Source of the DNA: Micromonospora tarensis
GTDB lineage: Bacteria; Actinomycetota; Actinomycetes; Mycobacteriales; Micromonosporaceae
DNA: 38,249 nt
NCBI RefSeq assembly: GCF_016803395.1
Contig: NZ_JAEVHL010000035.1
Location: 1-38,249 of the forward strand
Direction: 5' to 3'
Position numbers and translations under genes: made by a program. Numbering within the stretch: position 1 is the first letter of the stretch; each line of letters opens with the position of its first letter. The notes under the pieces were generated by a model that did no database searches, was not told where the DNA came from, and saw only the letters and a program-made list of their open reading frames with translations. Shown here piece by piece: positions 1 to 8,214 of the stretch.

Positions 1-611
1 CCCCACTTGTGCGCGCTCGCCGTGAGCACCGACCACCCCGCCGGCAGGGGCACCCGGCCGACCGACTGGGCGGCGTCCACGTACAGCGGCACCCCCACGT
101 CGGCGCAGGCGGCGGCCGCCTCCGCGACCGGCTGCACCGTCCCCACCTCGTGACTGGCGGTGATCAACGCGGCCAGCGCCACCCCCGGGGCCCGCACCGC
201 GCTCGACCACGTGCCGAGGTCCAGCCGGCCGAGCCGGTCGACCGGCACCACGGTCACCGTCCCGCCCGCTCCGACGTGCCGCTCCGCCGCGTGCAACACC
301 GCGGAGTGCTCGATCGCCGAGTGCACCAGCGTCGACCCGACCCGGTGCCGCCCGGCCAGGCCGCCGAGCACCGCACCGTGCGCCGCGGTCGTACCGCTGG
401 GGGTGAAGGACACCTCGTCGGCACGGACGCCGAGCGTCAGCGCGGTGGCCTCGCGGGCGGCGTCGAGTAGTTGCCGCGCCCGGCGGGCCTGGGTGTAGAG
501 CTTGCCCGGGTCGGCCCAGCCGTCCTCGAGCGCGGCCAGCAGCGCCTGCCGCGCGACCGGGTGGGTCGGCGCGGCGGTCGCCGCGTCCAGGTAAACGGGG
601 GATGGGCTCAC
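1..611 (-). CDS. cysteine desulfurase / class V aminotransferase (5' part only)
   Basis: PLP-dependent enzyme of the NifS/IscS fold type, which removes sulfur from L-cysteine for Fe-S cluster or thio-cofactor assembly in the cytoplasm. The reading frame runs from GTG at 611 off the left edge. Visible are the N-terminal YLDAATAAPTHP segment, the His region HSAIEHSAV, SHEVGTVQP, the cofactor-binding Asp in VDAAQSVGR, and SAHKWG with the PLP lysine (about K202) only two codons from the window edge. GGAG lies just before the GTG. The rest of the protein is outside the window, so the subfamily (IscS, SufS or a secondary homologue) cannot be fixed. It is transcribed divergently from ctaC, and its start lies at the end of a dispersed repeat (609-670). 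Confidence 0.88.
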   Translation of the reverse strand, partial: MSPSPVYLDAATAAPTHPVARQALLAALEDGWADPGKLYTQARRARQLLDAAREATALTLGVRADEVSFTPSGTTAAHGAVLGGLAGRHRVGSTLVHSAIEHSAVLHAAERHVGAGGTVTVVPVDRLGRLDLGTWSSAVRAPGVALAALITASHEVGTVQPVAEAAAACADVGVPLYVDAAQSVGRVPLPAGWSVLTASAHKW

Positions 612-670
612 AGCTCCGCCTTTGTTCGCGACCGCGGGGCTCGTAACCCCGGCTCACTCATCGCGCTCAC
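609..670 (-). repeat. dispersed intergenic repeat, copy A
   Basis: About 62 bp on the minus strand, from GTGAGCGCG (670-662) through GAGTGAGC and GCGGTCGCGAAC to AAAGGC and the GTG start of the cysteine desulfurase. It aligns closely with copy B at 33441-33499; shared blocks are GTGAGCGCG, GAGTGAGC, CGAGCCC, GCGGTCGCGAAC and AAAGGC. Confidence 0.75.
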
Positions 671-678
671 AGGCCCAT

Positions 679-684
679 ACGCTA
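679..684 (-). promoter_or_regulatory. candidate -10 (TAGCGT) for the cysteine desulfurase gene
   Basis: TAGCGT on the minus strand fits the actinobacterial TANNNT -10 pattern and would give a leader of about 60 nt. No convincing -35 was found. A perfect hairpin, six C, GAT, six G (706-720), lies just upstream in the divergent region shared with ctaC. Confidence 0.35.
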
Positions 685-761
685 GCGCGGCGGTATGCCC
701 GGTAACCCCCCGATGGGGGGCGGACAGTGACCCCACCACGGTCGAGTCCGTCATGGTCGAG

Positions 762-767
762 TAATCT
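762..767 (+). promoter_or_regulatory. candidate -10 (TAATCT) for ctaC
   Basis: TAATCT lies about 75 nt before the ctaC start in the 230-bp divergent region and fits TANNNT. No clear -35 is visible, so support is weak. Confidence 0.3.
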
Positions 768-841
768 GCGACCGTCGGTGACGCCTTTGCCGTCGGTGCT
801 GAGGAAAGACGCACCGCGGCGCGCTAGGGAGGCAGGACCAG

Positions 842-1813
842 GTGGTCGCAAGGAGTTCGGAGGTACGGCCGTCGGCCGTACGGCACAGCGCTTCCCCAGG
901 GGTTGGTGGACGCCGGGGGCGTGGTGCTGGTCGCTTGGCCGGGCTCGGTCTCGGTGGCGTGGCGCTGCTGGTCCTGCTCACAGGTTGTGACGTGGGTCAG
1001 GCCTTTCACGGCTTCGGCTGGCCGCAGGGCGGCATCACGCCGGAGTCCAAGCGGATGTACGACCTGTGGATCGCCTCCTGCATCGCCGCGCTCGCGGTGG
1101 GCGTCTTCGTCTGGGGCCTGATCTTCTGGTGCATCGTGCGCTACCGCAAGCGTGGCAACGCGCTGCCGGTGCAGACCCGCTACAACCTGCCGATGGAGTT
1201 CCTCTACACCATCGCGCCGATCCTGATCGTCTCCGTGCTGTTCTACTACACGGCGATCGTGCAGACCGATGTCGACAAGCTGTCGAAGAACCCGGACGTG
1301 ACGGTCGAGGTCGTCGCCTTCAAGTGGAACTGGCAGTTCAACTACCGCGACGGCCAGGGCACGGAGGCCCGCACCACCGCGTCGACGCTCGGCACCAGTG
1401 AGGTCATCCCGGTGCTGGTGCTGCCGACCAACCGGTCCATCCGGTTCGAGGAGACCAGCCGCGACGTCATCCACTCGTTCTGGGTGCCGGAGCTGCTGTT
1501 CAAGCGGGACGTCATGCCGGGCAAGATCCGCAACGTGTTCGAGGTCTCCAGCCTGGACGCCGAGGGCGCCTACGTCGGGCGCTGCGCCGAGCTGTGCGGC
1601 AGCTACCACGCGTTCATGAACTTCGAGCTGCGGGTGGTCTCGCCGGAGAAGTACGACCAGTTCCTGGCGGCCAAGCAGAGCGGCAAGTCCACCCAGGACG
1701 CGCTGAGCGAGATCGGTGAGCAGCCGTACGCGGAGACCACGCAGCCGTTCGACACCCGGCGGACGCAGGACAACTTCAACCCGGACGACGTTCCGGCCCG
1801 CACGGGAAGCTGA
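842..1813 (+). CDS. ctaC: cytochrome c oxidase subunit II (lipoprotein)
   Basis: Subunit II of the aa3 oxidase, which takes electrons from the cytochrome c domain of QcrC through its CuA centre. The 323-residue protein has a long basic N-terminus, then a signal peptide ending in the lipobox LLTGC (C49). Two TM hairpin segments follow (about 75-100 and 118-137). The periplasmic cupredoxin domain has the CuA ligands H211, C248, C252, H256 and M259 in HSFWVPE and CAELCGSYHAFM. The GTG start is chosen for AGGGAGG at 826-832, 9 nt upstream. ctaF follows after 9 nt. No ctaD lies between them, unlike the ctaC-ctaD-ctaF order in Streptomyces and like the mycobacterial arrangement. Confidence 0.96.
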   Translation: MVARSSEVRPSAVRHSASPGVGGRRGRGAGRLAGLGLGGVALLVLLTGCDVGQAFHGFGWPQGGITPESKRMYDLWIASCIAALAVGVFVWGLIFWCIVRYRKRGNALPVQTRYNLPMEFLYTIAPILIVSVLFYYTAIVQTDVDKLSKNPDVTVEVVAFKWNWQFNYRDGQGTEARTTASTLGTSEVIPVLVLPTNRSIRFEETSRDVIHSFWVPELLFKRDVMPGKIRNVFEVSSLDAEGAYVGRCAELCGSYHAFMNFELRVVSPEKYDQFLAAKQSGKSTQDALSEIGEQPYAETTQPFDTRRTQDNFNPDDVPARTGS

Positions 1814-1822
1814 GGCAGCCGC

Positions 1823-2247
1823 ATGAAGACCGAGTGGCGTATCTTCCTGATCATCGCCGTTTTCCTCTTCGGCGCCACCATCCTGTACGGCGCGTGGACG
1901 CACGGTGAGTCGGGCGGCGTCGAGTGGGTCGGCACTGTCGCCCTGCTGCTCTCGTTCCTGCTCTGCTCGATGTGCGGTGGCTTCTTCTGGTTCGTCTCCC
2001 GCCGGATCGACTCCGCCCGGAGGACCGCGCCGACGCCGAGATCGCCGACGGCGCTGGCGAGGTCGGCTTCTTCAGCCCGGGCAGCTACTGGCCGTTCGGT
2101 CTGGCGCTGGCCGCCGCGATCGCCGCGCTGGGCATGGTGTTCTGGCAGTACTGGCTGATCGGCGCCGGCCTGGTGGCGGTCGTCTTCTCGGCCTGCGGGC
2201 TGCTGTTCGAGTACTACAGCGGCACCCGGCGCACCGCCGAACACTGA
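1823..2247 (+). CDS. ctaF: cytochrome c oxidase subunit IV, interrupted by a -1 frameshift
   Basis: Small actinobacterial aa3 oxidase subunit with four TM segments. The frame starting MKTEWRIFLIIAVFL is family-like up to FVSRRIDS (about base 2014), then becomes Arg/Ser/Pro-rich nonsense ending at 2158. The next frame continues the family exactly from 2014 with RPEDRADAEIADGAGEVGFF, then two TM segments and YYSGTRRTAEH, stopping at 2247. Adding one C in the TCC at 2012-2014 restores a protein of about 141 residues, the normal family length. The part conserved in M. tuberculosis CtaF ([20 protein letters not shown]) spans the joint. The gene is expected to be required for the main oxidase, so a sequencing or assembly error is the likeliest reason; a real mutation is possible. 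Confidence 0.9.
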
Positions 2248-2283
2248 TCCACCCGGTCGCCGTCGCGACCGACCCGTACCGCC

Positions 2284-2320
2284 ACGAAGGCCCGGTCCCC
2301 ACGAGGGAGCGGGCCTTCGT
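2284..2320 (+). terminator. strong hairpin terminator after ctaF
   Basis: Perfect 11-bp inverted repeat ACGAAGGCCCG (2284-2294) / CGGGCCTTCGT (2310-2320), with an inner TCCC/GGGA pairing in the loop. It lies 37 nt after the ctaF stop and 80 nt before the stop of the convergent gene at 2402, so it may act in both directions. There is no long T-tract, as is common in actinobacteria. Confidence 0.8.
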
Positions 2321-2401
2321 CGTGCCTCGCGAGCCGGGCGAGGCCGAGGCCGAGGACGTCGCTGACGGTCGGTGCCGGCAGACGGGCCGTCGTGCGGCGG
2401 C

Positions 2402-2608
2402 TCAGGCCGCGCGGCGCCGGGTGGGCTGCGGGCGGCGCCGCTCGGCCAGCCGGGTGACCGGGGCGGCGAACGGCGCGATCAGCACGGCGAAGCCGCAGTC
2501 GACGCAGATCAGCTCGGGACAGTCGGTGCCGTGGTCGTCGACACAGGGCGGCGTCTCGAACGGTGCCACGCCCTCGCAGACATCGCAGTAGAGCTCGCGG
2601 TGCGACAC
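2402..2608 (-). CDS. small Cys-rich (zinc-ribbon-like) protein, 68 aa
   Basis: I do not recognise a named family. The 68-residue product starts SHRELYCDVCEGVAPFE and has six cysteines: C8, C11, C22, C30, C35 and C38, with CDVC and CVDC pairs suggesting a bound zinc or other metal. It ends in an Arg-rich tail. The longer upstream frame is rejected because the GTG at 2608 has a good AAGGAG 6 nt upstream. It stands alone between ctaF (convergent) and trpD, which lies upstream on the same strand 267 bp away. Function unknown; metal binding is inferred from cysteine spacing only. Confidence 0.7.
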   Translation of the reverse strand: MSHRELYCDVCEGVAPFETPPCVDDHGTDCPELICVDCGFAVLIAPFAAPVTRLAERRRPQPTRRRAA

Positions 2609-2875
2609 GGGCGTCTCCTTCACTTCAGACGGAACGTCGGGCGAACCGCCCCGGATGCGACAGCGACGCACAGAGCGGTGCGGAGAACTACTCAGCTGTA
2701 GTTTCCCAGACGGGTCCGACACTTCCGCCGCCCGACCCTCGGCCGCGGGTTCGTCCGCGTTCCGGCCACGATCCACTCGACATCATTGACGTCGCGGTAT
2801 CCCCGGTGGCCGGACAGCACGGATCCCAGAAACACGAGTCGATCATGCTGGGACGCGGGCCGACCCGCCGACCGG

Positions 2876-3934
2876 TCAGGCGGTGGCGGGTTGGGCGGTG
2901 GCGGTCTCGATCCAGCGGTCGAGGGTCGCGGCAGCCGCGCCGGAGTCGATCGACTCGGCGGCGCGGACCAGGCCGGCTCGCAGCGCGTCGGTCAGGTCCC
3001 CGTCGAGCGGGCCCTGGGTGGCGAGCGCCGCCGCGGCGTTGACCAGCACCGCGTCCCGTACCGGGCCCTGCTCGCCGGCCAGCAGGCGCCGGGCCACGCC
3101 GGCGTTGTAGGCGGCGTCACCGCCGCGCAGGTCCGCGAGGGTGGCCCGGGGAACCCCCAGGTCCGTCGCGTCCAGCACGACCTCCCGTACGGAGCCGCCC
3201 TGGGCCGCCCAGATCCGGGTCGGCGCGGCCGTGGTGAACTCGTCCAGCCCGTCCTCGCCGCGCATCACCAGGACGGAGTCACCGCGGGCGGCGAACACGC
3301 CAGCCATCACCGGGGCCATCCGCCTGTCGAAGCAGCCGACGGCACCGGCGCGGGGTCGGGCCGGGTTGGTCAGCGGGCCGAGGAAGTTGAAGACCGTCGG
3401 CACGCCCAGCTCCCGCCGAACCGGGCCGGTGTGCCGCATTCCCGGGTGGAACCGGGCCGCGAAGCAGAACCCGATGCCGGCCTCGGTGACGCAGCGGACG
3501 ACCGCGTCGGGGTCGAGGTCGAGCGGTACGCCGAGGAACTCCAGCAGGTCGGCGGTGCCGCAGGAGGACGAGGCGGCCCGGTTGCCGTGCTTGACCACCT
3601 GCACGCCGGCACCGGCTACCACCAGGGCGGCCATGGTGGAGATGTTCACCGTGTGGGCGAGATCACCGCCGGTGCCCACCACGTCCAGCGCGGTGGACCG
3701 CAGCTCCTCGGGCAGGTCGACCGGGACGGCCCGGCTCAACATGGTCTCCACCAGCCCGGCCAGCTCGGAGGACGTCTCACCCTTGGCGCGTAGCGCGACG
3801 GCGAAGCCGGCCACCTGCGCGGCGCCCGCCGAGCCGGCCATGATCTCGCCCATCGCCCAGGCCGTGTCGGCGGTGGAGAGCTCCTCGCCACGCAGCAGCG
3901 AGTTGAGCAGGTGCGGCCAGGTCCGATCGCCCAT
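2876..3934 (-). CDS. trpD: anthranilate phosphoribosyltransferase
   Basis: Second step of tryptophan synthesis: transfers phosphoribosyl from PRPP to anthranilate. The 352-residue protein has the family landmarks DVVGTGGD (PRPP-binding loop), [36 protein letters not shown] and a C-terminal helical end. Length is typical. The ATG at 3934 is preceded by GGGAGG at a 6-nt gap. No other trp gene lies in the window. Its place beside the cta/qcr genes is conserved in Mycobacterium (Rv2192c beside ctaE-qcrCAB) and Streptomyces, so the linkage is old rather than a trp operon remnant made here. Confidence 0.96.
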   Translation of the reverse strand: MGDRTWPHLLNSLLRGEELSTADTAWAMGEIMAGSAGAAQVAGFAVALRAKGETSSELAGLVETMLSRAVPVDLPEELRSTALDVVGTGGDLAHTVNISTMAALVVAGAGVQVVKHGNRAASSSCGTADLLEFLGVPLDLDPDAVVRCVTEAGIGFCFAARFHPGMRHTGPVRRELGVPTVFNFLGPLTNPARPRAGAVGCFDRRMAPVMAGVFAARGDSVLVMRGEDGLDEFTTAAPTRIWAAQGGSVREVVLDATDLGVPRATLADLRGGDAAYNAGVARRLLAGEQGPVRDAVLVNAAAALATQGPLDGDLTDALRAGLVRAAESIDSGAAAATLDRWIETATAQPATA

Positions 3935-3977
3935 GGCGGGCCTCCCGAGCGTGCGAAGTGCGGGTGGGCTGGAGCCG

Positions 3978-3996
3978 GCGCCGACTCGTCCGGCGC
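3978..3996 (-). terminator. possible hairpin between the receiver gene and trpD
   Basis: GCGCCG (3978-3983) and CGGCGC (3991-3996) form a 6-bp GC stem with a 7-nt loop, in the 88-bp gap downstream of the receiver gene and upstream of trpD. No T-tract, so it may be only an attenuating structure. Confidence 0.35.
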
Positions 3997-4022
3997 TTCG
4001 ACGGGCCGGAGCAGCCAGGACG

Positions 4023-4418
4023 TCAGGCGGGTGCGTGCGTCCGGAGCAGCTCGGCCACCGTGCCGCCGGTGGTCACCGGGTCGAGCGGGTGCACCAGCGT
4101 CGCGTCGACCTCGGCGTACGCGGCGAGCCACCGGTCGGCGGCGCGGGCGATCACCAGACAGGTCGGCGGGGCGTCGTCCCGGTCGTCCTTGATCTGCCGG
4201 GCGATGCCGATGCCGCCGCCCGGGCTCGCCTCACCGTCGAGCAGCAACAGGTCGATCTCGTAGTTGTCGACCAGCCGGATGGTCTCCGCGTAGGTCGACG
4301 CCTCGACGAACTCGATCTGTAGACCAGGCGCGGGCCGGGTGCCGACGGCGAGCCGCATCCGGTCACGGACCTGCGGGTCGTCGCTGTAGAGCAGGACAGT
4401 GCAAAGACGCTCACTCAT
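4023..4418 (-). CDS. stand-alone receiver-like protein with incomplete active site
   Basis: A 131-residue single-domain protein with the CheY-like pattern: beta strand [10 protein letters not shown] with the acidic pair D13/D14, then [16 protein letters not shown] with the putative phospho-acceptor D61. The usual Thr/Ser after strand 4 is replaced (LVIARAAD), and the invariant Lys of the K-P motif is His (LVHPLDP, H110). Phosphorylation signalling is therefore doubtful; it may be a pseudo-receiver used for protein contact. There is no output domain. ATG at 4418 has GGAG 7 nt upstream. It lies between ctaG and trpD on the same strand; a role with either is unproved. No histidine kinase is adjacent. 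Confidence 0.75.
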   Translation of the reverse strand: MSERLCTVLLYSDDPQVRDRMRLAVGTRPAPGLQIEFVEASTYAETIRLVDNYEIDLLLLDGEASPGGGIGIARQIKDDRDDAPPTCLVIARAADRWLAAYAEVDATLVHPLDPVTTGGTVAELLRTHAPA

Positions 4419-4454
4419 GTCGGCACTCCGCTTCCACCTCGTAGCTGCCCGCAG

Positions 4455-4483
4455 ATCGTACCGGTCGGCGTGACGTAGCCGAC
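4455..4483 (-). promoter_or_regulatory. candidate -10 (TACGAT) with adjoining inverted repeat
   Basis: Minus-strand TACGAT at 4460-4455 could be the -10 of the receiver gene (leader about 30 nt). Immediately upstream, GTCGGC (4464-4469) and GCCGAC (4478-4483) form an inverted repeat with an 8-nt spacer covering the -35 area. It could be an operator, or the terminator of ctaG, which ends 43 nt upstream. Confidence 0.35.
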
Positions 4484-4525
4484 ATCCCGCCCTTCGATGC
4501 CGGTCGGGGTGTACGTCCGCGCAGC

Positions 4526-5446
4526 TCAGGCGGGGGCGGCGTCGGCGGCGCGCTGGCGGGCCTCCTGGCGGTCGAGCTCGCGGTCCACCCGGCGGGCCTC
4601 CCGTTCGGACTGCCTGACCCACTGCACCACCAGCACCGCGAGCATGGTCACGCTGACGAACTCGCCGCCGGCCCAGAGGATGCCGCCGGCGACCACCTGG
4701 TCCGCCCAGGGGTCGACCCAGCCGAGGTTGAGCGACGGGTACCAGTCGCCGCCGAAGAGCGTGCTGCTCTGCATGATGGTGAGCCCGAGCACAGTGTGGA
4801 ACGGCACGGAGAGCAGCATCAGCAGTGCCCGCGCCGGGTACGGCCAACGGCCGGGCAGCGGGTCGAGGCCGAGCAGCGGCCAGAAGAACACGCAGCCGGT
4901 CATGATGAAGTGCGCGTGCACCAGCTCGTGTGCCCAGGCGTGTTCGAGGGTGAAGCGGTACAGGTCACTGAAGTACAGCACGAACGGGTTGACCACGAAG
5001 ATGGCGAACGCCACCAGCGGGAAGCTGTAGATCCTGGCGAGGCGGCTGTGCACGATCGTCAGTAGCCGCTTGCGCGGCCAGGCCGGCAGGGTCCGCAGGG
5101 CCAGGGTCATCGGCGCGCCCAGCGCCAGGAAGATCGGCGCGACCATGGAGAGCACCATGTGCTGGATCATGTGCACGGACAGCAGCGCGGTGTCGTACGC
5201 GTGCAGCCCGCTGACCGTGACCAGCGCGATACCGCCCAACCCGGGGCCGAGGAAGAACACCGTACGGGCGATCGGCCAGCGGTCACCACGCAGTCGCAGC
5301 CGGTGCACCCCGTAGAGGTACACGCCGGCGGCGAGCACCAGGCCGAGGGCCAGCCAGCTGTCCAGCCGGGTCTCGGTCAGCACCGTGCCGACGGTGAACG
5401 GCGGCGGTGCCGAGGTGGCGGCGAGGTTCGGATCGACGTGCAGCAC
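4526..5446 (-). CDS. ctaG: cytochrome c oxidase assembly factor, CtaG (caa3-type) family
   Basis: Polytopic membrane protein of the CtaG_Bacillus/actinobacterial type, linked to copper delivery and assembly of cytochrome oxidase; not related to the Cox11 CtaG of proteobacteria. The 306-residue protein shows about seven TM segments and conserved His-rich stretches: SVHMIQHMVLSMVAP, ELVHAHFIMTGCVFFWPLLGLDP and VPFHTVLGLTIM, then GGEFVSVTML near the C-terminus and a charged cytoplasmic tail. The GTG at 5446 is chosen because family similarity begins here and TAGCCT lies 7 nt before it, a leaderless promoter pattern; there is no good Shine-Dalgarno. It is divergent from ctaE. Confidence 0.9.
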   Translation of the reverse strand: MLHVDPNLAATSAPPPFTVGTVLTETRLDSWLALGLVLAAGVYLYGVHRLRLRGDRWPIARTVFFLGPGLGGIALVTVSGLHAYDTALLSVHMIQHMVLSMVAPIFLALGAPMTLALRTLPAWPRKRLLTIVHSRLARIYSFPLVAFAIFVVNPFVLYFSDLYRFTLEHAWAHELVHAHFIMTGCVFFWPLLGLDPLPGRWPYPARALLMLLSVPFHTVLGLTIMQSSTLFGGDWYPSLNLGWVDPWADQVVAGGILWAGGEFVSVTMLAVLVVQWVRQSEREARRVDRELDRQEARQRAADAAPA

Positions 5447-5453
5447 GCTTTTC

Positions 5454-5459
5454 AGGCTA
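5454..5459 (-). promoter_or_regulatory. TAGCCT -10 giving a leaderless ctaG transcript (candidate)
   Basis: TAGCCT (minus strand) is followed by exactly 7 nt and then the ctaG GTG, the known TANNNT-N6/7-RTG arrangement of leaderless actinobacterial transcripts. Confidence 0.55.
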
Positions 5460-5542
5460 GGCCAGGCGAAGCGGACCCTGACGCTCGGGCCACGGAAGGC
5501 GCAGGTTTGCCACCCCGCTGATCGGCTGCCCCGGTCAGGGGC

Positions 5543-5548
5543 AATAAT
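5543..5548 (+). promoter_or_regulatory. candidate -10 (AATAAT) immediately before ctaE
   Basis: AATAAT is 6 nt before the ctaE GTG and is one of few AT-rich hexamers in the 108-bp ctaG/ctaE divergent region. ctaE has no clear Shine-Dalgarno, so a leaderless mRNA for ctaE-qcrCAB is plausible. No good -35 is visible at normal spacing. Confidence 0.4.
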
Positions 5549-5554
5549 GACGGC

Positions 5555-6154
5555 GTGACTGCGGCCCCAGCCATTGACAAGAGCCGGATCCACTCTCTGA
5601 CGCGACCCAACATGGTCAGCGTCGGGACGATCGTGTGGCTCTCCAGCGAACTCATGTTCTTCGCGGCGTTGTTCGCGATGTACTTCTCGATCCGCGCGGC
5701 AGCGCCGGAGCAGTGGGAGAAGCACACCGAAGCGCTGAACATCCCGTACGCGACCACCTTCACGGTGATCCTGGTGCTGTCCTCGGTGACGTGCCAGTAC
5801 GGCGTCTTCGCGGCGGAGCGGGGTGACGTGCACGCGCTGCGGCGCTGGTTCACCGTCACCTTCGTGATGGGTCTGATCTTCGTGCTCGGCCAGCTGAACG
5901 AGTACCGGCACCTGGTCGAGGACGGCATCAAGATCAACGGAGACGGGTACGGGTCGGTGTTCTACCTGACCACCGGCTTCCACGGTCTGCACGTGACCGG
6001 CGGTCTGATCGCCTTCATCATCTTCATGGTCCGTACCACCATGGGCCGGTTCACCCCGGCGCAGGCGACGTCGGCGATCGTCGTGTCGTACTACTGGCAC
6101 TTCGTCGACGTCGTGTGGATCGGGCTGTACGCCATGATCTACTGGCTCCAGTGA
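5555..6154 (+). CDS. ctaE: cytochrome c oxidase subunit III
   Basis: Five-TM form of aa3 oxidase subunit III found in actinobacteria, 199 residues. Family motifs include [20 protein letters not shown] near the N-terminus, [25 protein letters not shown], and [20 protein letters not shown] at the C-terminus. The GTG start at 5555 has no Shine-Dalgarno, and an upstream ATG (5548) is out of frame. It is the first gene of ctaE-qcrC-qcrA-qcrB, a linkage conserved in Mycobacterium, Corynebacterium and Streptomyces, where these products form one bcc-aa3 supercomplex. Confidence 0.96.
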   Translation: MTAAPAIDKSRIHSLTRPNMVSVGTIVWLSSELMFFAALFAMYFSIRAAAPEQWEKHTEALNIPYATTFTVILVLSSVTCQYGVFAAERGDVHALRRWFTVTFVMGLIFVLGQLNEYRHLVEDGIKINGDGYGSVFYLTTGFHGLHVTGGLIAFIIFMVRTTMGRFTPAQATSAIVVSYYWHFVDVVWIGLYAMIYWLQ

Positions 6155-6224
6155 TCTTGCGCGCCACATTCCGCGCTGCTGCTCCGTCCCCTGAGACAGG
6201 TCCAACCGGTTAAGGACACCGCTC

Positions 6225-7061
6225 ATGACTTCTGACAACGACCGCCGACGCGGTCTGCTCGCGCGGTTGCGTGAGCGGCCGGCCGCGCGCAGCAGGGGCC
6301 GCCGCCGGCTGGGCGCCGCGGTCCGGCTGATCGCCGCGCTGATGCTCGCCGGCGGCGCTTACACCGTCTTCGCCCCCGGTGCCCAGGCGCAGGACAACCC
6401 GCAGCTGACCGGTGCCGCCGCCGAGGGCAAGGCGCTGTTCGACGTGAGCTGTGTGACCTGTCACGGCCGTAACGCCCAGGGTGTCGAGGGTCGCGGGCCG
6501 AGCCTGATCGGCGTCGGCGCGGCCTCGGTCGAGTTCCAGGTCAGCTCCGGGCGGATGCCGCTGGCCCGCCAGGAGGCCCAGGCGCACCGCAAGCCCCCGC
6601 TCTTCAACGACGAGCAGACCCGTCAGCTCGCCCAGTACATCCAGGAGCTCGGCGGCGGTCCGGTCGTGCCCGATGGCGACGACCTCCGTGAGGAGGGCAA
6701 CATCGCGGCCGGCGGTGAGCTGTTCCGGATCAACTGCTCGCAGTGCCACGCGTTCGGCGGTGGCGGCGGCGCGCTCTCCTCGGGCAAGTTCGCCCCGAGC
6801 CTGCGCCCCGCGACCGACCGCCAGATCTACGCGGCGATGCTGAGCGGCCCGCAGAACATGCCGGTGTTCGGCGACAACCAGCTCCGGCCGGAGCAGAAGG
6901 CCGACATCATCGCCTACATCCAGGAGACGCTGAAGCACGACCAGGACCCGGGTGGGTTCAACCTGGGCCGGTACGGCCCGTCCACCGAGGGGCTGGCGAT
7001 CTTCCTGGTTGGCATCGTGGCGCTCGTCTTCGCTAGCCTGTGGATTGCGGGCAAGTCGTGA
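6225..7061 (+). CDS. qcrC: dihaem cytochrome c subunit of the bcc complex
   Basis: Membrane-bound dihaem cytochrome cc of the actinobacterial cytochrome bcc complex, which passes electrons straight to the CuA of CtaC. The 278-residue protein has a signal/anchor region with Arg-rich start and hydrophobic residues about 31-50, haem motifs CVTCH (76-80) and CSQCH (171-175), likely Met ligands in GRMP (M111) and NMPVF (M212), and a C-terminal TM segment (about 253-275). ATG at 6225 has AAGGAC upstream. It follows ctaE by 70 bp and precedes qcrA by 64 bp, consistent with one operon. Confidence 0.97.
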   Translation: MTSDNDRRRGLLARLRERPAARSRGRRRLGAAVRLIAALMLAGGAYTVFAPGAQAQDNPQLTGAAAEGKALFDVSCVTCHGRNAQGVEGRGPSLIGVGAASVEFQVSSGRMPLARQEAQAHRKPPLFNDEQTRQLAQYIQELGGGPVVPDGDDLREEGNIAAGGELFRINCSQCHAFGGGGGALSSGKFAPSLRPATDRQIYAAMLSGPQNMPVFGDNQLRPEQKADIIAYIQETLKHDQDPGGFNLGRYGPSTEGLAIFLVGIVALVFASLWIAGKS

Positions 7062-7125
7062 TCGAGCGGAGCATCCGAATCAGTGCCGTGGTGCCGCTCG
7101 GCGCCACCCGTAGCGAGGTGACGGC

Positions 7126-8214
7126 ATGAGCACCCACACCGAGCACCAGGCCCCGCTGGGCCAGGAGCCGCTCGACGTGAACGACAGCAAGCTGACCCGG
7201 TTCGACATCGTTCGTGAGGGCTTGCGTCGGGACGACATCGAGATCGTCCACTACGAGCCGCAGGTGCTCCCCGGCACCAAGGCGGAGCGCCGGCTGACCC
7301 GGGTGGTCGCTGGCTTCTTCCTGATCACCGGCCTGGCCGCGACCGCCTTCCTGGCCATCTACATCTGGTGGCCGTGGAAGTACGAAGCGGGCCGGGGCGG
7401 CGACAAGTTCTACACCCCGCTGCTCGGCCTCACCCTCGGCGTGGCGCTGCTCGCCGTCGGCTTCGGCATCCTGACCTGGGGCAAGAAGTTGCTGCCCAAG
7501 GAGGTCTCGATCCAGGACCGGCACGAGGGCGCGGTGGATTCCGACAGCCGGACCATCACCGGTCAGACCATGCTCTACATGGCCGACGAGCTGGGCGTGA
7601 AGCGTCGCCCCCTGCTCGGCATCTCGCTGCTGGCCGGCCTCGCGCCAGTTGCCGCGGTCGCCGCGGCGCCGCTGGTCGGCGGTCTGATCTCGCAGCCGCA
7701 CAAGAACAACCAGATGTTCACCACCGGGTTCGCCGCGGCAGACGGCGGCCAGAAGATCCGCCTCGTCCGCGAGGACGGGCGACCGATCCGACCGGCGGAC
7801 ATCAGCACCGGCGGTCAGCTGACCGTCTTCCCCGGCATCGAGCACGGCGTGAGCAACAGGCACGCCGACTCACCGACGCTGCTGATCCACCTCCGGGACT
7901 CCGACGCCCAGGAGTCGCGTCGGGCCAACGAGCGGGTCGGCCACGGTGACTACATGTGGGGCAACTACGCGGCGTTCTCCAAGATCTGCACGCACGCCGG
8001 CTGCCCGGCCAGCCTCTACGAGCAGCAGACCAACCGGCTGCTCTGCCCGTGCCACCAGTCCCAGTTCCTGATCACCGACAACGCCCGGCCTGTCTTCGGC
8101 CCCGCCAGCCGGCGGCTGCCGCAGCTGCCGATCGAGGTGGACTCCGAGGGCTTCTTCGTGGCGAAGTCCGACTACACCGAGACCGTCGGGCCTGATTTCT
8201 GGGAGCGGCCATGA
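7126..8214 (+). CDS. qcrA: Rieske iron-sulfur subunit of the bcc complex
   Basis: Large actinobacterial Rieske protein, 362 residues, carrying the 2Fe-2S centre that accepts electrons from menaquinol. Three TM segments (about 60-82, 98-118 and 164-188) precede the Rieske domain. Cluster ligands are in CTHAGCP (C288, H290, plus the disulfide C293) and CPCHQS (C307, H310, plus C309). Three N-terminal TM helices are typical for actinobacteria, unlike the single helix of proteobacterial Rieske proteins. ATG at 7126 has GAGG upstream. The stop overlaps the qcrB start as ATGA, indicating translational coupling. Confidence 0.97.
   Translation: MSTHTEHQAPLGQEPLDVNDSKLTRFDIVREGLRRDDIEIVHYEPQVLPGTKAERRLTRVVAGFFLITGLAATAFLAIYIWWPWKYEAGRGGDKFYTPLLGLTLGVALLAVGFGILTWGKKLLPKEVSIQDRHEGAVDSDSRTITGQTMLYMADELGVKRRPLLGISLLAGLAPVAAVAAAPLVGGLISQPHKNNQMFTTGFAAADGGQKIRLVREDGRPIRPADISTGGQLTVFPGIEHGVSNRHADSPTLLIHLRDSDAQESRRANERVGHGDYMWGNYAAFSKICTHAGCPASLYEQQTNRLLCPCHQSQFLITDNARPVFGPASRRLPQLPIEVDSEGFFVAKSDYTETVGPDFWERP

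Noticed and set aside
706..720. Six C, GAT, six G hairpin in the cysteine desulfurase/ctaC divergent region as an operator
   Set aside because: A homopolymer stem of this kind can arise by chance in GC-rich DNA, and no promoter spacing supports a regulatory role.
1905..2591. Long plus-strand frame across ctaF and beyond
   Set aside because: It is the third frame of ctaF and continues through the terminator; no similarity to any family.
2609..2875. Possible gene in the gap between the small Cys-rich gene and trpD
   Set aside because: No frame with a ribosome site or a plausible composition; the N-terminal extension of the small protein into this gap is Arg/Ser-rich and lacks support.
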